A model generated the notes under the pieces. That model ran no database searches, was not told where the DNA came from, and saw nothing but the letters and a program-made list of their open reading frames with translations. This document shows, piece after piece, positions 7,906 through 15,311 of a DNA stretch of 32,863 nucleotides. Made by a program: the position numbers and the translations under genes. Source of the DNA: CALKCV01 sp964609515 (lineage in GTDB: Bacteria > Cyanobacteriota > Cyanobacteriia > Cyanobacteriales > Microcoleaceae); contig CAZSTZ010000046.1 in NCBI GenBank assembly GCA_964609515.1, positions 1 to 32,863 of the forward strand, read 5' to 3'. The stretch's first letter is position 1. The number at the start of each line of letters is the position of its first letter.

Positions 7906-8545
7906 TTGGATTTGACTCCTTGCACTATATTGGTTTAAGTTCTGGCTTTTACTAACTTAAGTGATTTTAAGTGAAATGTAAAGGGGTTTTGAAAAAAAAA
8001 TTTTGGTTTATGGTATTGTTAGACTCAGAATTGCCAAACCAAAAGAGGCCCAGTAGCTCTCCCCGGCCAATCCAGGCTCCTAATTTTGGAGAAAAAGGAA
8101 AAATGGAGATTTAGGGACTAAAGTCTTTTTGGATTTGTGACAAATCCTCTGGCCCTCTGGCTCTCTGGCTCCGCTAGTTTTGTTGCTAGTTTTTTTTCTT
8201 GGGGGGCGAAATTCTAATTGCTAAATTAAAAATGAATTTTTGTTTTTTACTTTTTGGTTTCTCTAGCAATCCTCTAATTGTCGTGTAAAAAACATTGCTA
8301 CTTTTAGGGAAAGCTTAAGGCAAAACCTTCAATAAAGAAGAGTTTCATAATTTTTATTTCTTCTTTTATTGCTGGCAAACCCTTGAGAATGGCTATTTCC
8401 AGCGACATCTAGTCGATTGACGATTTTAAGAAGAAATTTAAGATGTTTTTAGATGAACTATCCGGAGACTATTTAACCATCAATGGAATGATAAGATGGA
8501 AAAATTAAAAACATAGAAAAAAGCTGAATTGGAGAGTAATTAAAG
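7906..8545. other. 640-bp divergent intergenic region
   Basis: No gene is apparent. The left part holds the upstream element of RTX gene 2. A short CTCTGG-rich repetitive stretch lies at about 8150-8175. A weak inverted repeat (CAATAAAGAAG / CTTCTTTTATTG) lies near 8330-8376. The right part must carry the promoter of the stressosome operon; I could not assign a confident -35/-10 pair. Confidence 0.5.
7932..8006 (-). promoter_or_regulatory. Conserved upstream element of RTX gene 2
   Basis: This is the counterpart of 6747-6824, sharing TTACTAACTTAAGT, AGTGAAATGT and a following G/A/T tract at similar distance from the start codon. Read on the coding strand it holds the near-direct repeat TCACTTAAAATCACTTAAG, which could be a regulator site. 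Confidence 0.45.
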
Positions 8546-9460
8546 ATGAATTTTCAAAACAACTACTCTGGAGATTTAAGGGATGCGGCAACCCTGCAAG
8601 GACTTTACAAAATCTCAGAAGAGGATCTTAACCGAATTCGGTCGTTGGCAGATTTTATGCTGCCCCAAATGGACAAGATGGTTCATACTTGGTACGAATG
8701 GTTAATGATGCAAGTAGAGTACGAGCTGTTTTTTTCTGACTCCACAGTTCTCCACCACGCCCAAAAAATGCAGCATATTTACTGGCAGCAATTTATTGAG
8801 GCCAAACTGGATAATGATTATGTCGAATCTCGGCGAAAAATAGGAGAAACTCATGCCAGAATAGGGCTGTCAATGACCATCTTTTTTGCGGGCATGAGCA
8901 TTTTTCACGATCTTTTTGCCAAAATAATGGAAAAAAGAGATTTAACTTTTCAAGAACAAGTCGGAACCTTCGATGCGGTCAGCAAACTACTTCATCTGGA
9001 TACGGGGATTGTCTGCGAAGTTTATACCATCATGTCTAACGAGACGATTTCCGCTCAGAGTAAATCATTGATGGAAATGTCCACTCCCGTGACCCAAATT
9101 TGGGATAGCATTCTTCTTTTACCGGTGGTGGGCATTGTCGATTCTAAGCGGGCTCAAGACATTATGAATGCAGTTTTATCTGCCATTAACCGCACTCAAT
9201 GTCGTATTTTTATCTTAGATATTAGTGGAGTTGCCGTTGTCGATACTGCAGTCGCCAATCACTTAATTAAAATTACTAAAGCTACTCGCTTAATGGGTTG
9301 CGAATCGACCATTTCTGGGATTTCTCCTGCGATCGCTCAAACGATGATTGAATTGGGAATTGATGTGGGAACCATCAAAACTACCGCTAATATGATGGAT
9401 GCTCTTAATGATTCTTTCCGCCGTTTGAATTTTCGTATTTATAAGGATAATAAAAACTAA
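8546..9460 (+). CDS. Globin-coupled RsbR-like stressosome sensor (globin-STAS)
   Basis: The product is 304 aa. Residues about 15-165 match the globin-coupled sensor/protoglobin fold: 'DKMVHTWYEWL' in the distal helix region and 'IGETHARIGLSM', where H103 is the expected proximal haem ligand. Residues about 190-297 form a STAS domain with 'FILDISGVAVVDTAVANHL'; T234 sits where RsbR carries the phosphorylated Thr171, and 'GISPAIAQTMIELGID' follows as in RsbR. In Bacillus, RsbR and RsbS assemble into the stressosome that holds the kinase RsbT. Haem-globin RsbR variants are expected to sense O2, NO or CO. It opens the operon, has a GGAGAG ribosome site 11 bp upstream, and its TAA stop shares one base with the next ATG. 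Confidence 0.9.
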   Translation: MNFQNNYSGDLRDAATLQGLYKISEEDLNRIRSLADFMLPQMDKMVHTWYEWLMMQVEYELFFSDSTVLHHAQKMQHIYWQQFIEAKLDNDYVESRRKIGETHARIGLSMTIFFAGMSIFHDLFAKIMEKRDLTFQEQVGTFDAVSKLLHLDTGIVCEVYTIMSNETISAQSKSLMEMSTPVTQIWDSILLLPVVGIVDSKRAQDIMNAVLSAINRTQCRIFILDISGVAVVDTAVANHLIKITKATRLMGCESTISGISPAIAQTMIELGIDVGTIKTTANMMDALNDSFRRLNFRIYKDNKN

Positions 9461-9927
9461 TGAACCATGCAGACGTTCAGCGAATTCCCCTACAAGTCTC
9501 TCAAGGTTGTTTAGTTGCTTCCATTTCAATAGATTTAACTGAAAAAGTGTTAAAACAATTTCGCCAGGATTTACTAGAGCGTCTATACGAGACTAAAGCT
9601 AAGGGGTTAATCCTAGATTTATCAGGGGTTGAAGTGATGGATCTTGAGGATTTTAAGGCTATCAATACTACTTTGTCTATGGCTTCGCTTATGGGGGCAA
9701 AAACTATTTTAACTGGGTTTCAACCTGGAGTAGTTTCCTCTCTGGTGGATTTTAATGCTGAAATAGACCATCTTAATGCAACTTTAAATCTCGATAGTGC
9801 TTTCGAGCTAATGAAAGATTTAAACTCTACGGACCAGTATTTTACTGAGGAAGAAGTGGAGGAAGATTTAAGCGAAATTTTTGTGGAAACTGAGGAAAAT
9901 TTAGTTAGAGAATTTAAGGAAAAGTAG
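9460..9927 (+). CDS. rsbS: RsbS-like STAS stressosome protein
   Basis: The product is 155 aa. A STAS domain covers about residues 7-115, with an RsbS-type course: 'RIPLQVSQGCLVASI', 'DLLERLYETKAKGLILDL', 'MGAKTILTGFQPGVVSSL'. In Bacillus RsbS the phosphorylated Ser59 follows Asp in 'MIDS'; here the aligned residue is Leu62 ('VMDLEDF'), so the usual RsbT target is absent. An acidic tail (about 117-155, rich in Glu) extends beyond the usual RsbS length of about 120 residues. It overlaps rsbR by one base, and its stop codon overlaps the ribosome site of the next gene. Its role as stressosome scaffold is inferred from order and similarity; how it would be switched without the serine is unclear. 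Confidence 0.85.
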   Translation: MNHADVQRIPLQVSQGCLVASISIDLTEKVLKQFRQDLLERLYETKAKGLILDLSGVEVMDLEDFKAINTTLSMASLMGAKTILTGFQPGVVSSLVDFNAEIDHLNATLNLDSAFELMKDLNSTDQYFTEEEVEEDLSEIFVETEENLVREFKEK

Positions 9928-9931
9928 GAGG
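9926..9931 (+). promoter_or_regulatory. Ribosome binding site of rsbT overlapping rsbS stop
   Basis: AGGAGG begins inside the TAG stop of the RsbS-like gene, 3 bases before the ATG at 9935. This fixes the rsbT start and indicates translational coupling. Confidence 0.6.
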
Positions 9932-9934
9932 CAA

Positions 9935-10339
9935 ATGGAACAGCAAAAGTCAATTTGGATTGGAGTGAATCGGGAATCTGATATTATTCAGTCGATTTTT
10001 CAAACAGAACGCATTGCTAAAGCGATCGGGTTCGATAATAATACAGCAAAAATGATTGTAACTGCAGTCTCAGAGCTGGCTCGCAATATTATTAAATATG
10101 CGAATAAAGGACAGATTATTGTCACTCCAATTGAAGAAAATAATCGAGTGGGAATTGAAATTATTTGTCAGGATACTGGTCCGGGTATTGCCGATATAGA
10201 AGCAGCGATGAAAGATTCCTATAGTTCGTCGGGTACTTTGGGTTTGGGATTGCCCGGGGTTAAACGAATGATGGATGATTTTGAAATTCATTCCCAGTTA
10301 AATAAAGGTACTAAAGTCATTATTAAAAAATGGCTTTAA
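9935..10339 (+). CDS. rsbT: RsbT-like serine kinase (GHKL ATPase)
   Basis: The product is 134 aa, the normal RsbT size. The GHKL motifs are intact: N-box 'SELARNIIKYAN' (E47, N51), G1 box 'DTGPGI' (D80-I85) and G2 box 'GTLGLGLPGVKRM' (about 100-112). In Bacillus, RsbT phosphorylates RsbR and RsbS on the stressosome, is released, and activates the phosphatase RsbU. The gene lies directly after rsbR/rsbS, as in classical stressosome operons. Its downstream partner here is likely the PP2C protein at 10982. Confidence 0.9.
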   Translation: MEQQKSIWIGVNRESDIIQSIFQTERIAKAIGFDNNTAKMIVTAVSELARNIIKYANKGQIIVTPIEENNRVGIEIICQDTGPGIADIEAAMKDSYSSSGTLGLGLPGVKRMMDDFEIHSQLNKGTKVIIKKWL

Positions 10340-10373
10340 CTACTAGCTAGCTACTTTTGCAATTAGAAAAAAA

Positions 10374-10985
10374 ATGAACGAAAATCGCGATACAAGTGTT
10401 TTAGAACTGTTAGACTGTGCTTCTTTGGGACGACCTTGTATTGGGGAAAGAGTAAGTGGGGATAATGCCCTGATTGAAGAGCGAAATGGTTTCGTTTTTC
10501 TGGCAATAATCGATGTTTTAGGTCACGGCCCTAACGCTCATCTTTTATCTTTAGAAATCGAAAAGTTTTTACAAGAAAACTGGACAAATAATGTAACAGA
10601 AACTTTGTTAAAACTTCACGAAAACTTTAAGGGAACTTTAGGAGCTGCTGCTGGTTTGGCGGTGTTGGAAGTCGAGACGGGAGAATTATCTTATTGTGGA
10701 GTGGGAAATACGGCGATCCGAGTTTTAGGGCAGCGATCGCGACGACTGGTTTCTACTGATGGGGTGCTAGGTAGTCGTATGCGTACTCCACTAGAACAAA
10801 AGCTTTTTTTAAATGCTTCTGACGTTCTTCTACTCTATACTGATGGGATTAAAGATCGGTTTGAGTTGAGCGATTATCCCCAAATTGTGTCCGAAAGTTC
10901 TTCATCCATAGCTCGCAATATCGTGCGTCGTTTTGAGAAAGTTTATGACGATGCAACTTGTATTGTTTTAAGGTATAAAAAATGA
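10374..10985 (+). CDS. rsbX: RsbX-like PP2C phosphatase
   Basis: The product is 203 aa, matching stand-alone RsbX. PP2C/SpoIIE motifs: 'SGDN' (28-31), 'IIDVLGHG' with D47 and G50-H51-G52 for metal binding, 'YTDGIKD' near residue 160 and a C-terminal 'YDDATCIVLRY' with metal-binding Asp. RsbX removes phosphates from RsbR/RsbS and resets the stressosome. It starts 34 bp after rsbT and overlaps the next gene by ATGA (10982-10985). Its substrate here would be mainly RsbR, because the RsbS-like protein lacks the standard serine. Confidence 0.85.
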   Translation: MNENRDTSVLELLDCASLGRPCIGERVSGDNALIEERNGFVFLAIIDVLGHGPNAHLLSLEIEKFLQENWTNNVTETLLKLHENFKGTLGAAAGLAVLEVETGELSYCGVGNTAIRVLGQRSRRLVSTDGVLGSRMRTPLEQKLFLNASDVLLLYTDGIKDRFELSDYPQIVSESSSSIARNIVRRFEKVYDDATCIVLRYKK

Positions 10986-12262
10986 TCCCTCTTGGAAATA
11001 TTCCTCTAGCTCATCAAGATTCGATCGCCCCGATGCGTAAGAAGATTCTCCAGGCAGTTAAATTGTTAACTGGAGATGCAGTTTTAGCTGCCAGAATTGC
11101 TAGTATTAGTTCGCAAATGGGGCGATCGCTTTATCAAAGTTCGAGGGAAGCTAAGTTAAATCTTGGTTTATTTCGAGGAGTTGGGGGAGTGGCTTTTTCG
11201 ATAATTTTTATGGTTCGAGAATCCTATTTTAAAGTAGAGCTGCTTAGGTCTTTTTTTGATGAAGTTACAGTGTTAGAACCTGAGAATAATTGGTATAGGT
11301 TACAGGCTATTTTATGGATTGGCGATTCTCATTTACCTCCTGATTCGTTGATTCAAAAGTTGAGAAATACGATAGAGGAAAAAAGTCGTAGCGAATTAAT
11401 GCTAGAATTGGAGGAAAACAATCAAAAGTTATTACAATCTTTGAATAACTTAAAAGAAACTACTCTATTAAAAGAGCGAATGTCTTCCCTAAATGCAGAA
11501 CTACAACAAGAAAACTTACGCATGGGAGCTCAGATAGATTTGGTTAAAGAAATGCAGCAATTAATCCTGCCCAAACCAGAAGAATTGGCAAAAATCAAGG
11601 ATTTAGATATTGCTGGATTTATGCAACCGGCAGATGATGTGGGCGGGGATTATTACGACGTTTTTTATAACGATGGAATAGTGACAATTGCGATTGGAGA
11701 TGTTACGGGTCATGGCTTGGAAAGCGGTATTTTAATGGTTATGACCCAAACTGCAGTGCGAACTCTTCAAACTATGAAAGAAAAGGATCCGGTTTGTTTT
11801 TTAGATACTTTAAATCGAGCGATTTATGATAATATAGAACGGATGGAATCGGAAAAAAACCTGACTTTAGCAGTTTTAAATTATTGCGATCGCAAGGTCA
11901 GTATTAGCGGCCAACACGAAGAAACTATTGTTTTTAGAAAAGGAGGTAAAATTGAAAGAATCGACACGATGAATTTAGGGTTTCCTATCGGTCTTTATGA
12001 TGATATTGCTGAATTTATCGACCATCATTTTATTGAATTAGAAAGAGGCGATGGAATCGTTCTTTATACCGATGGAATTACTGAAGCTAAAGATATTCAG
12101 AAAAAACAGTATGGAATTGAAAAGCTTTGCGAGACGATATCCTCTAATTGGGAGCGCTCTGCCGAAGAGATAAAACAAGCAGTTATTAAGAGTGTTTACG
12201 AACACATCGGGGAGCAAAAAGTTTTTGATGACATTACCTTGTTAGTGTTAAAACAAAACTAA
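10982..12262 (+). CDS. RsbU/IcfG-like PP2C phosphatase with degenerate kinase-like N-terminus
   Basis: The product is 426 aa. Residues about 1-125 resemble a GHKL anti-sigma-type fold but lack a recognisable N-box Asn and G-box, so ATP binding is doubtful; this assignment is tentative. A coiled coil spans about 127-195. The PP2C/SpoIIE domain spans about 200-426 with 'DDVGGDYYD' (218-226), 'GDVTGHG' (239-245), 'YTDGITEA' and a final 'FDDITLLVL', so the phosphatase core looks active. By analogy with RsbU it would be activated by released RsbT and would dephosphorylate a STAS antagonist, here probably the 13193 protein. Order and type also recall Synechocystis IcfG. Translation is coupled to rsbX by a 4-bp overlap. 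Confidence 0.85.
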   Translation: MIPLGNIPLAHQDSIAPMRKKILQAVKLLTGDAVLAARIASISSQMGRSLYQSSREAKLNLGLFRGVGGVAFSIIFMVRESYFKVELLRSFFDEVTVLEPENNWYRLQAILWIGDSHLPPDSLIQKLRNTIEEKSRSELMLELEENNQKLLQSLNNLKETTLLKERMSSLNAELQQENLRMGAQIDLVKEMQQLILPKPEELAKIKDLDIAGFMQPADDVGGDYYDVFYNDGIVTIAIGDVTGHGLESGILMVMTQTAVRTLQTMKEKDPVCFLDTLNRAIYDNIERMESEKNLTLAVLNYCDRKVSISGQHEETIVFRKGGKIERIDTMNLGFPIGLYDDIAEFIDHHFIELERGDGIVLYTDGITEAKDIQKKQYGIEKLCETISSNWERSAEEIKQAVIKSVYEHIGEQKVFDDITLLVLKQN

Positions 12263-12359
12263 AATTCTGGCTATTTTATTAGGGTTATCCTACTATTTTT
12301 TCTGCACTAATACGGGTGTTTTCCCATGGAACAAAAATCAAAAATAAGGTGAAACAAAA

Positions 12360-12968
12360 ATGACTCAAGTATTTGGAGATTTTCTCGAAAATTTTTTAGA
12401 AAAAGAACGGGATTTAGATTCTTTAGAATTGACTTTTTCTCCTAGTTCTCGTCCTATCAAACAACGTTGGCGCAATAACCGTTTATCAGCACATTTCGTG
12501 GCAGATTATTTGTCCACTTTTTTTCCGGTTAGCGATGACGACCCAACGAGCCACCGTCGGAAAAAAGAAACTACTGGAGCGGTCAGTTATGTGGCTAATG
12601 AATTATTAGAAAATGCCATGAAGTTTCACAACCATGATTCCTTCAACTACAGAATTCGCTTTGGAATTTATTTTGTTGAAGAACCGGAAGTAAAAGTGGT
12701 TCTTTTTGCTATCAATTCAATTACTCATGAAAGTGTCAAGAAATTTAAAAACTTTATTAAGGAAATGACCGAGACGGATCTTGATGAATTATATATTCGT
12801 CAAATAGAAAAAAGTGCTGAAGCTGAAGATGAAAATGCAGAAGCGTCAGGTTTAGGTTTAATTACGATGATCAACGATTATAATGCCAAATTAGGTTGGA
12901 AATTTGCGACAGCCCCCAATAATGCTGAAATTCTGACAGTTACTACTATGGCCCAAATTGCTGTATGA
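12360..12968 (+). CDS. Anti-sigma-type GHKL ATPase (slr1861-like)
   Basis: The product is 202 aa. An N-box-like 'VANELLENAMKFH' (E81, N85) and a G2-like 'ASGLGLITMINDY' (162-174) indicate a GHKL ATPase. The protein resembles the kinase of the Synechocystis icfG cluster (slr1861) more than RsbW. The expected role is to phosphorylate the STAS antagonist encoded next and to bind a target when free. It lies 98 bp after the phosphatase gene; the gap has no strong hairpin. The target could be a sigma factor elsewhere or the downstream cyclase; neither can be decided here. Confidence 0.8.
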   Translation: MTQVFGDFLENFLEKERDLDSLELTFSPSSRPIKQRWRNNRLSAHFVADYLSTFFPVSDDDPTSHRRKKETTGAVSYVANELLENAMKFHNHDSFNYRIRFGIYFVEEPEVKVVLFAINSITHESVKKFKNFIKEMTETDLDELYIRQIEKSAEAEDENAEASGLGLITMINDYNAKLGWKFATAPNNAEILTVTTMAQIAV

Positions 12969-13074
12969 TTGAGAATTAATACTTATAAATCTCCATAGTT
13001 CAAATGTCAGCTATTATCTTGACTTATTAATTTCAATTTGATAGACTGACTCGATGGACTGTGGTAAAGTAGTT

Positions 13075-13145
13075 TAGGACTTGCGCAAAAAAACCCATTT
13101 CTGCCCGAAGCGAGGGCGCACAATCTCGTTATGCGTAAGTTCTGG
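13075..13145. repeat. Imperfect inverted repeat in intergenic DNA
   Basis: AGGACTTGCGCA and TGCGTAAGTTCT form an imperfect stem around a 47-bp loop with a second G/C-rich element (GCCCGAAGCGAGGGC). It matches a class of dispersed ACTTACGCA-type repeats seen in filamentous cyanobacteria. It breaks the operon between the ATPase and STAS genes. Confidence 0.5.
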
Positions 13146-13192
13146 TAATTACTTTGCTGCCTTTTGTACAAACTTAATTAAGGAAAATTAAA

Positions 13193-13552
13193 ATGCCAGA
13201 AATTAAAGGTGAAGATTACACAGTAAACCAGGATGTGGAAACCGCGACCGTCAATTTTAAAGGAGAATTGGCTTTAGGGAGTCCCAGCGAATATCAACCG
13301 ATTAAAGATTTGCTCAACGATCTTGTAGACTCCGAACCAGCTACGGTAACTTTAAATTTACGAGAACTAACTTTTCTCAATAGTTCTGGAATTAGTATGC
13401 TGTCTAAATTTGTTCTTGGTTTGCGCAAAAAGAAGGAAATTCAGTTGGTAATTTTAGCCTCTAATGATGTACCTTGGCAGTCGAAATCTTTACAAAATTT
13501 AGAAAAATTACTACCAACTCTTAAGCTAGAATTAGAAGATGATGCTTCCTAA
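13193..13552 (+). CDS. STAS anti-anti-sigma factor-like antagonist
   Basis: The product is 119 aa, a single STAS domain. It has 'LNLRELTFLNSSGISMLSKF', where S64 sits at the site phosphorylated in SpoIIAA/RsbV (D-S-S-G; here N-S-S-G). The phosphoacceptor is therefore present, unlike the RsbS-like protein of the same operon. It would be phosphorylated by the 12360 kinase and dephosphorylated by the 10982 phosphatase. It resembles Slr1859 of Synechocystis. It starts after a 224-bp gap and lies 29 bp before the cyclase gene, with which it is probably co-transcribed. Confidence 0.85.
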   Translation: MPEIKGEDYTVNQDVETATVNFKGELALGSPSEYQPIKDLLNDLVDSEPATVTLNLRELTFLNSSGISMLSKFVLGLRKKKEIQLVILASNDVPWQSKSLQNLEKLLPTLKLELEDDAS

Positions 13553-13581
13553 AAATACTACTGAAAAAATGCAATTTTAAG

Positions 13582-15171
13582 ATGAATGCAAAAAAAATTG
13601 ATTTCAAACAATTTGAAAAATACTCAAAACAAGAGCTAGCTAATTATATTGAAAAGCTAGAACTTGATTTGGAAGAAGCTAAAGAGAAAAATCAAGAACT
13701 AGAATTATTGTTAGATTTCATTACTGAAGTTACCACGGGATTAGAAAACGAAATCCATGTTAAAAATAAGGAAATGTCCATTTATATCGAGCAGGTTAAG
13801 GAGGTGACGAAGGCGGCGATCGCTGTGGAAAACGATACTTTTGAACCAAATTGTTTGGATGGGGTTGCCAGTCGCGACGATCCTTTGGGGACTTTAGCGC
13901 GAGTTTTTCAAAGCATGGTTAACAACCTAAAAGCTAGAGAACGTCAATTAGCAGAAGCAAAAGGACAACTCGAAGCTGTTTTAAATGCCGTACCCGGTAC
14001 GGTTTCTTGGATCGGTGCTAATGGTTTTTATATTGGGGTAAATCAACATTTAGCCCAAACTTTAAATCTCTCTCCCGATGATTTTGTAGGCAAACAGTTG
14101 AATTTTTTACAAAGTTCGCCGGAGTTTGCTCGATTTATTAATCAATTTATTAACAGTTCCCAAAATTATATCTCCACAGAAGTTCCCCTTTATCAAAACG
14201 GTCGGCTGCGCTATTATTTAATGGTAGCTCAAAAGTACAATGAAAACAAGGCTTTAGTTTCGGTAGGAATTGATATTACAGAAAGAAAAAAAGCACAGCA
14301 AGATTTAGAGTTACAAAGAAATTCTTTTGCTCGTTTTGTTCCTTCAGAGTATCTGAAATTTTTAGGTTACGACGATATAGTTAGCGCCAAATTAGGAGAT
14401 AATATTAACCGGGAAGTGTCCGTGTTGTTTTCTGATATTCGCTCTTTTACTTCCCTATCGGAAAACATGACTCCTCAAGAAATTTTTGATTTTATTAACA
14501 GTTATTTAGGAAGGGTTTCTCCTGCGATTCGCAGCCATAATGGGTTTATTATGAAATACATTGGCGATTGTATTATGGCGGCTTTTCCAAATACTGTTAG
14601 CGATGCCGTAAATGCCGGAATCGCCCACATAGAAAAAGTTAAAGAATATAATAAAGAAACAAAAAAACAAATTAATATTGGCATCGGCATTCATATCGGT
14701 TATATTACGGTGGGGATTTTGGGAGAACCTCAAAGACTCCAGGCCGATGCTTTATCCGATAGCGTTAATTTAGCGGCTCGTTTGGAAGGTTTAACTAAAA
14801 TTTATGGTTCGTCTATCTTGATTTCCGATGCGGTTGTTAGTAAGCTAAAAAATGCCAACAATTATCGGATTCGTTTCCTAGATAATGTAATTGTAAAAGG
14901 AAGACAAAAAGTTACTTCTTTATATGAGGTTTTGGATGCTGAAGAGGAAAAAGCGGTCGATTTCAAATTAAAAACTCAAAAGGATTTCGATCGCGCTTTA
15001 CAATTCTACCAGAAAGGAGAATGGGCTGAGGCTCAAGATTATTTTCAGAAAGTTTTAAATACCAATGCCGGGGATAAAGTGGCTTTACTTTATCTCGATC
15101 GCATTGAAACCTTAAAAAATCAAGTTCATGTTAAAACCTGGGATGGCGTTTGGCATTTTAGCCAAAAGTAG
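13582..15171 (+). CDS. PAS-class III adenylate cyclase with TPR-like tail
   Basis: The product is 529 aa. Residues 1-130 are largely helical with a coiled coil (19-45) and a HAMP-like end ('DPLGTLARVFQSM'). A PAS domain follows (about 126-235, ending 'VGIDITERK'). The class III cyclase domain spans about 275-450: metal ligands D285 ('LFSDIRSF') and D329 ('YIGDCI'), adenine-selecting K325 and D389, and transition-state N396 and R400 ('NLAAR'). All key residues are present, so cAMP synthesis is expected. A C-terminal segment (about 465-510) resembles TPR helices. No membrane segment. It ends the operon and converges on the GGDEF-EAL gene. Being next to the STAS antagonist suggests control by partner switching; this is inference. 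Confidence 0.9.
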   Translation: MNAKKIDFKQFEKYSKQELANYIEKLELDLEEAKEKNQELELLLDFITEVTTGLENEIHVKNKEMSIYIEQVKEVTKAAIAVENDTFEPNCLDGVASRDDPLGTLARVFQSMVNNLKARERQLAEAKGQLEAVLNAVPGTVSWIGANGFYIGVNQHLAQTLNLSPDDFVGKQLNFLQSSPEFARFINQFINSSQNYISTEVPLYQNGRLRYYLMVAQKYNENKALVSVGIDITERKKAQQDLELQRNSFARFVPSEYLKFLGYDDIVSAKLGDNINREVSVLFSDIRSFTSLSENMTPQEIFDFINSYLGRVSPAIRSHNGFIMKYIGDCIMAAFPNTVSDAVNAGIAHIEKVKEYNKETKKQINIGIGIHIGYITVGILGEPQRLQADALSDSVNLAARLEGLTKIYGSSILISDAVVSKLKNANNYRIRFLDNVIVKGRQKVTSLYEVLDAEEEKAVDFKLKTQKDFDRALQFYQKGEWAEAQDYFQKVLNTNAGDKVALLYLDRIETLKNQVHVKTWDGVWHFSQK

Positions 15172-15216
15172 CGTTATAAGGGAGAGGGGGGAGAGGAGAG
15201 ACAAGGAAGAGGGGGG

Positions 15217-15300
15217 AGACATTCTAGAGGAGGGAGACAAGCTCGTTGTCGTTTTTCCGTCCCCGCAAGTCCGCCCTTGTCCTCCTTGTCTAGAATGTCT
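15217..15300. terminator. Inverted repeat between convergent genes
   Basis: Perfect 12-bp arms AGACATTCTAGA (15217-15228) and TCTAGAATGTCT (15289-15300) face each other; outside and inside them purine-rich and pyrimidine-rich tracts extend the pairing imperfectly. It sits between the convergent cyclase and GGDEF-EAL genes and could end transcription from both sides. Confidence 0.45.
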
Positions 15301-15311
15301 GCCCCCTCTCT

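Noticed and set aside
8546..15171. A sigma factor gene as target of the partner-switching proteins
   Set aside because: None of the frames in this region or its flanks shows sigma-70 family motifs.
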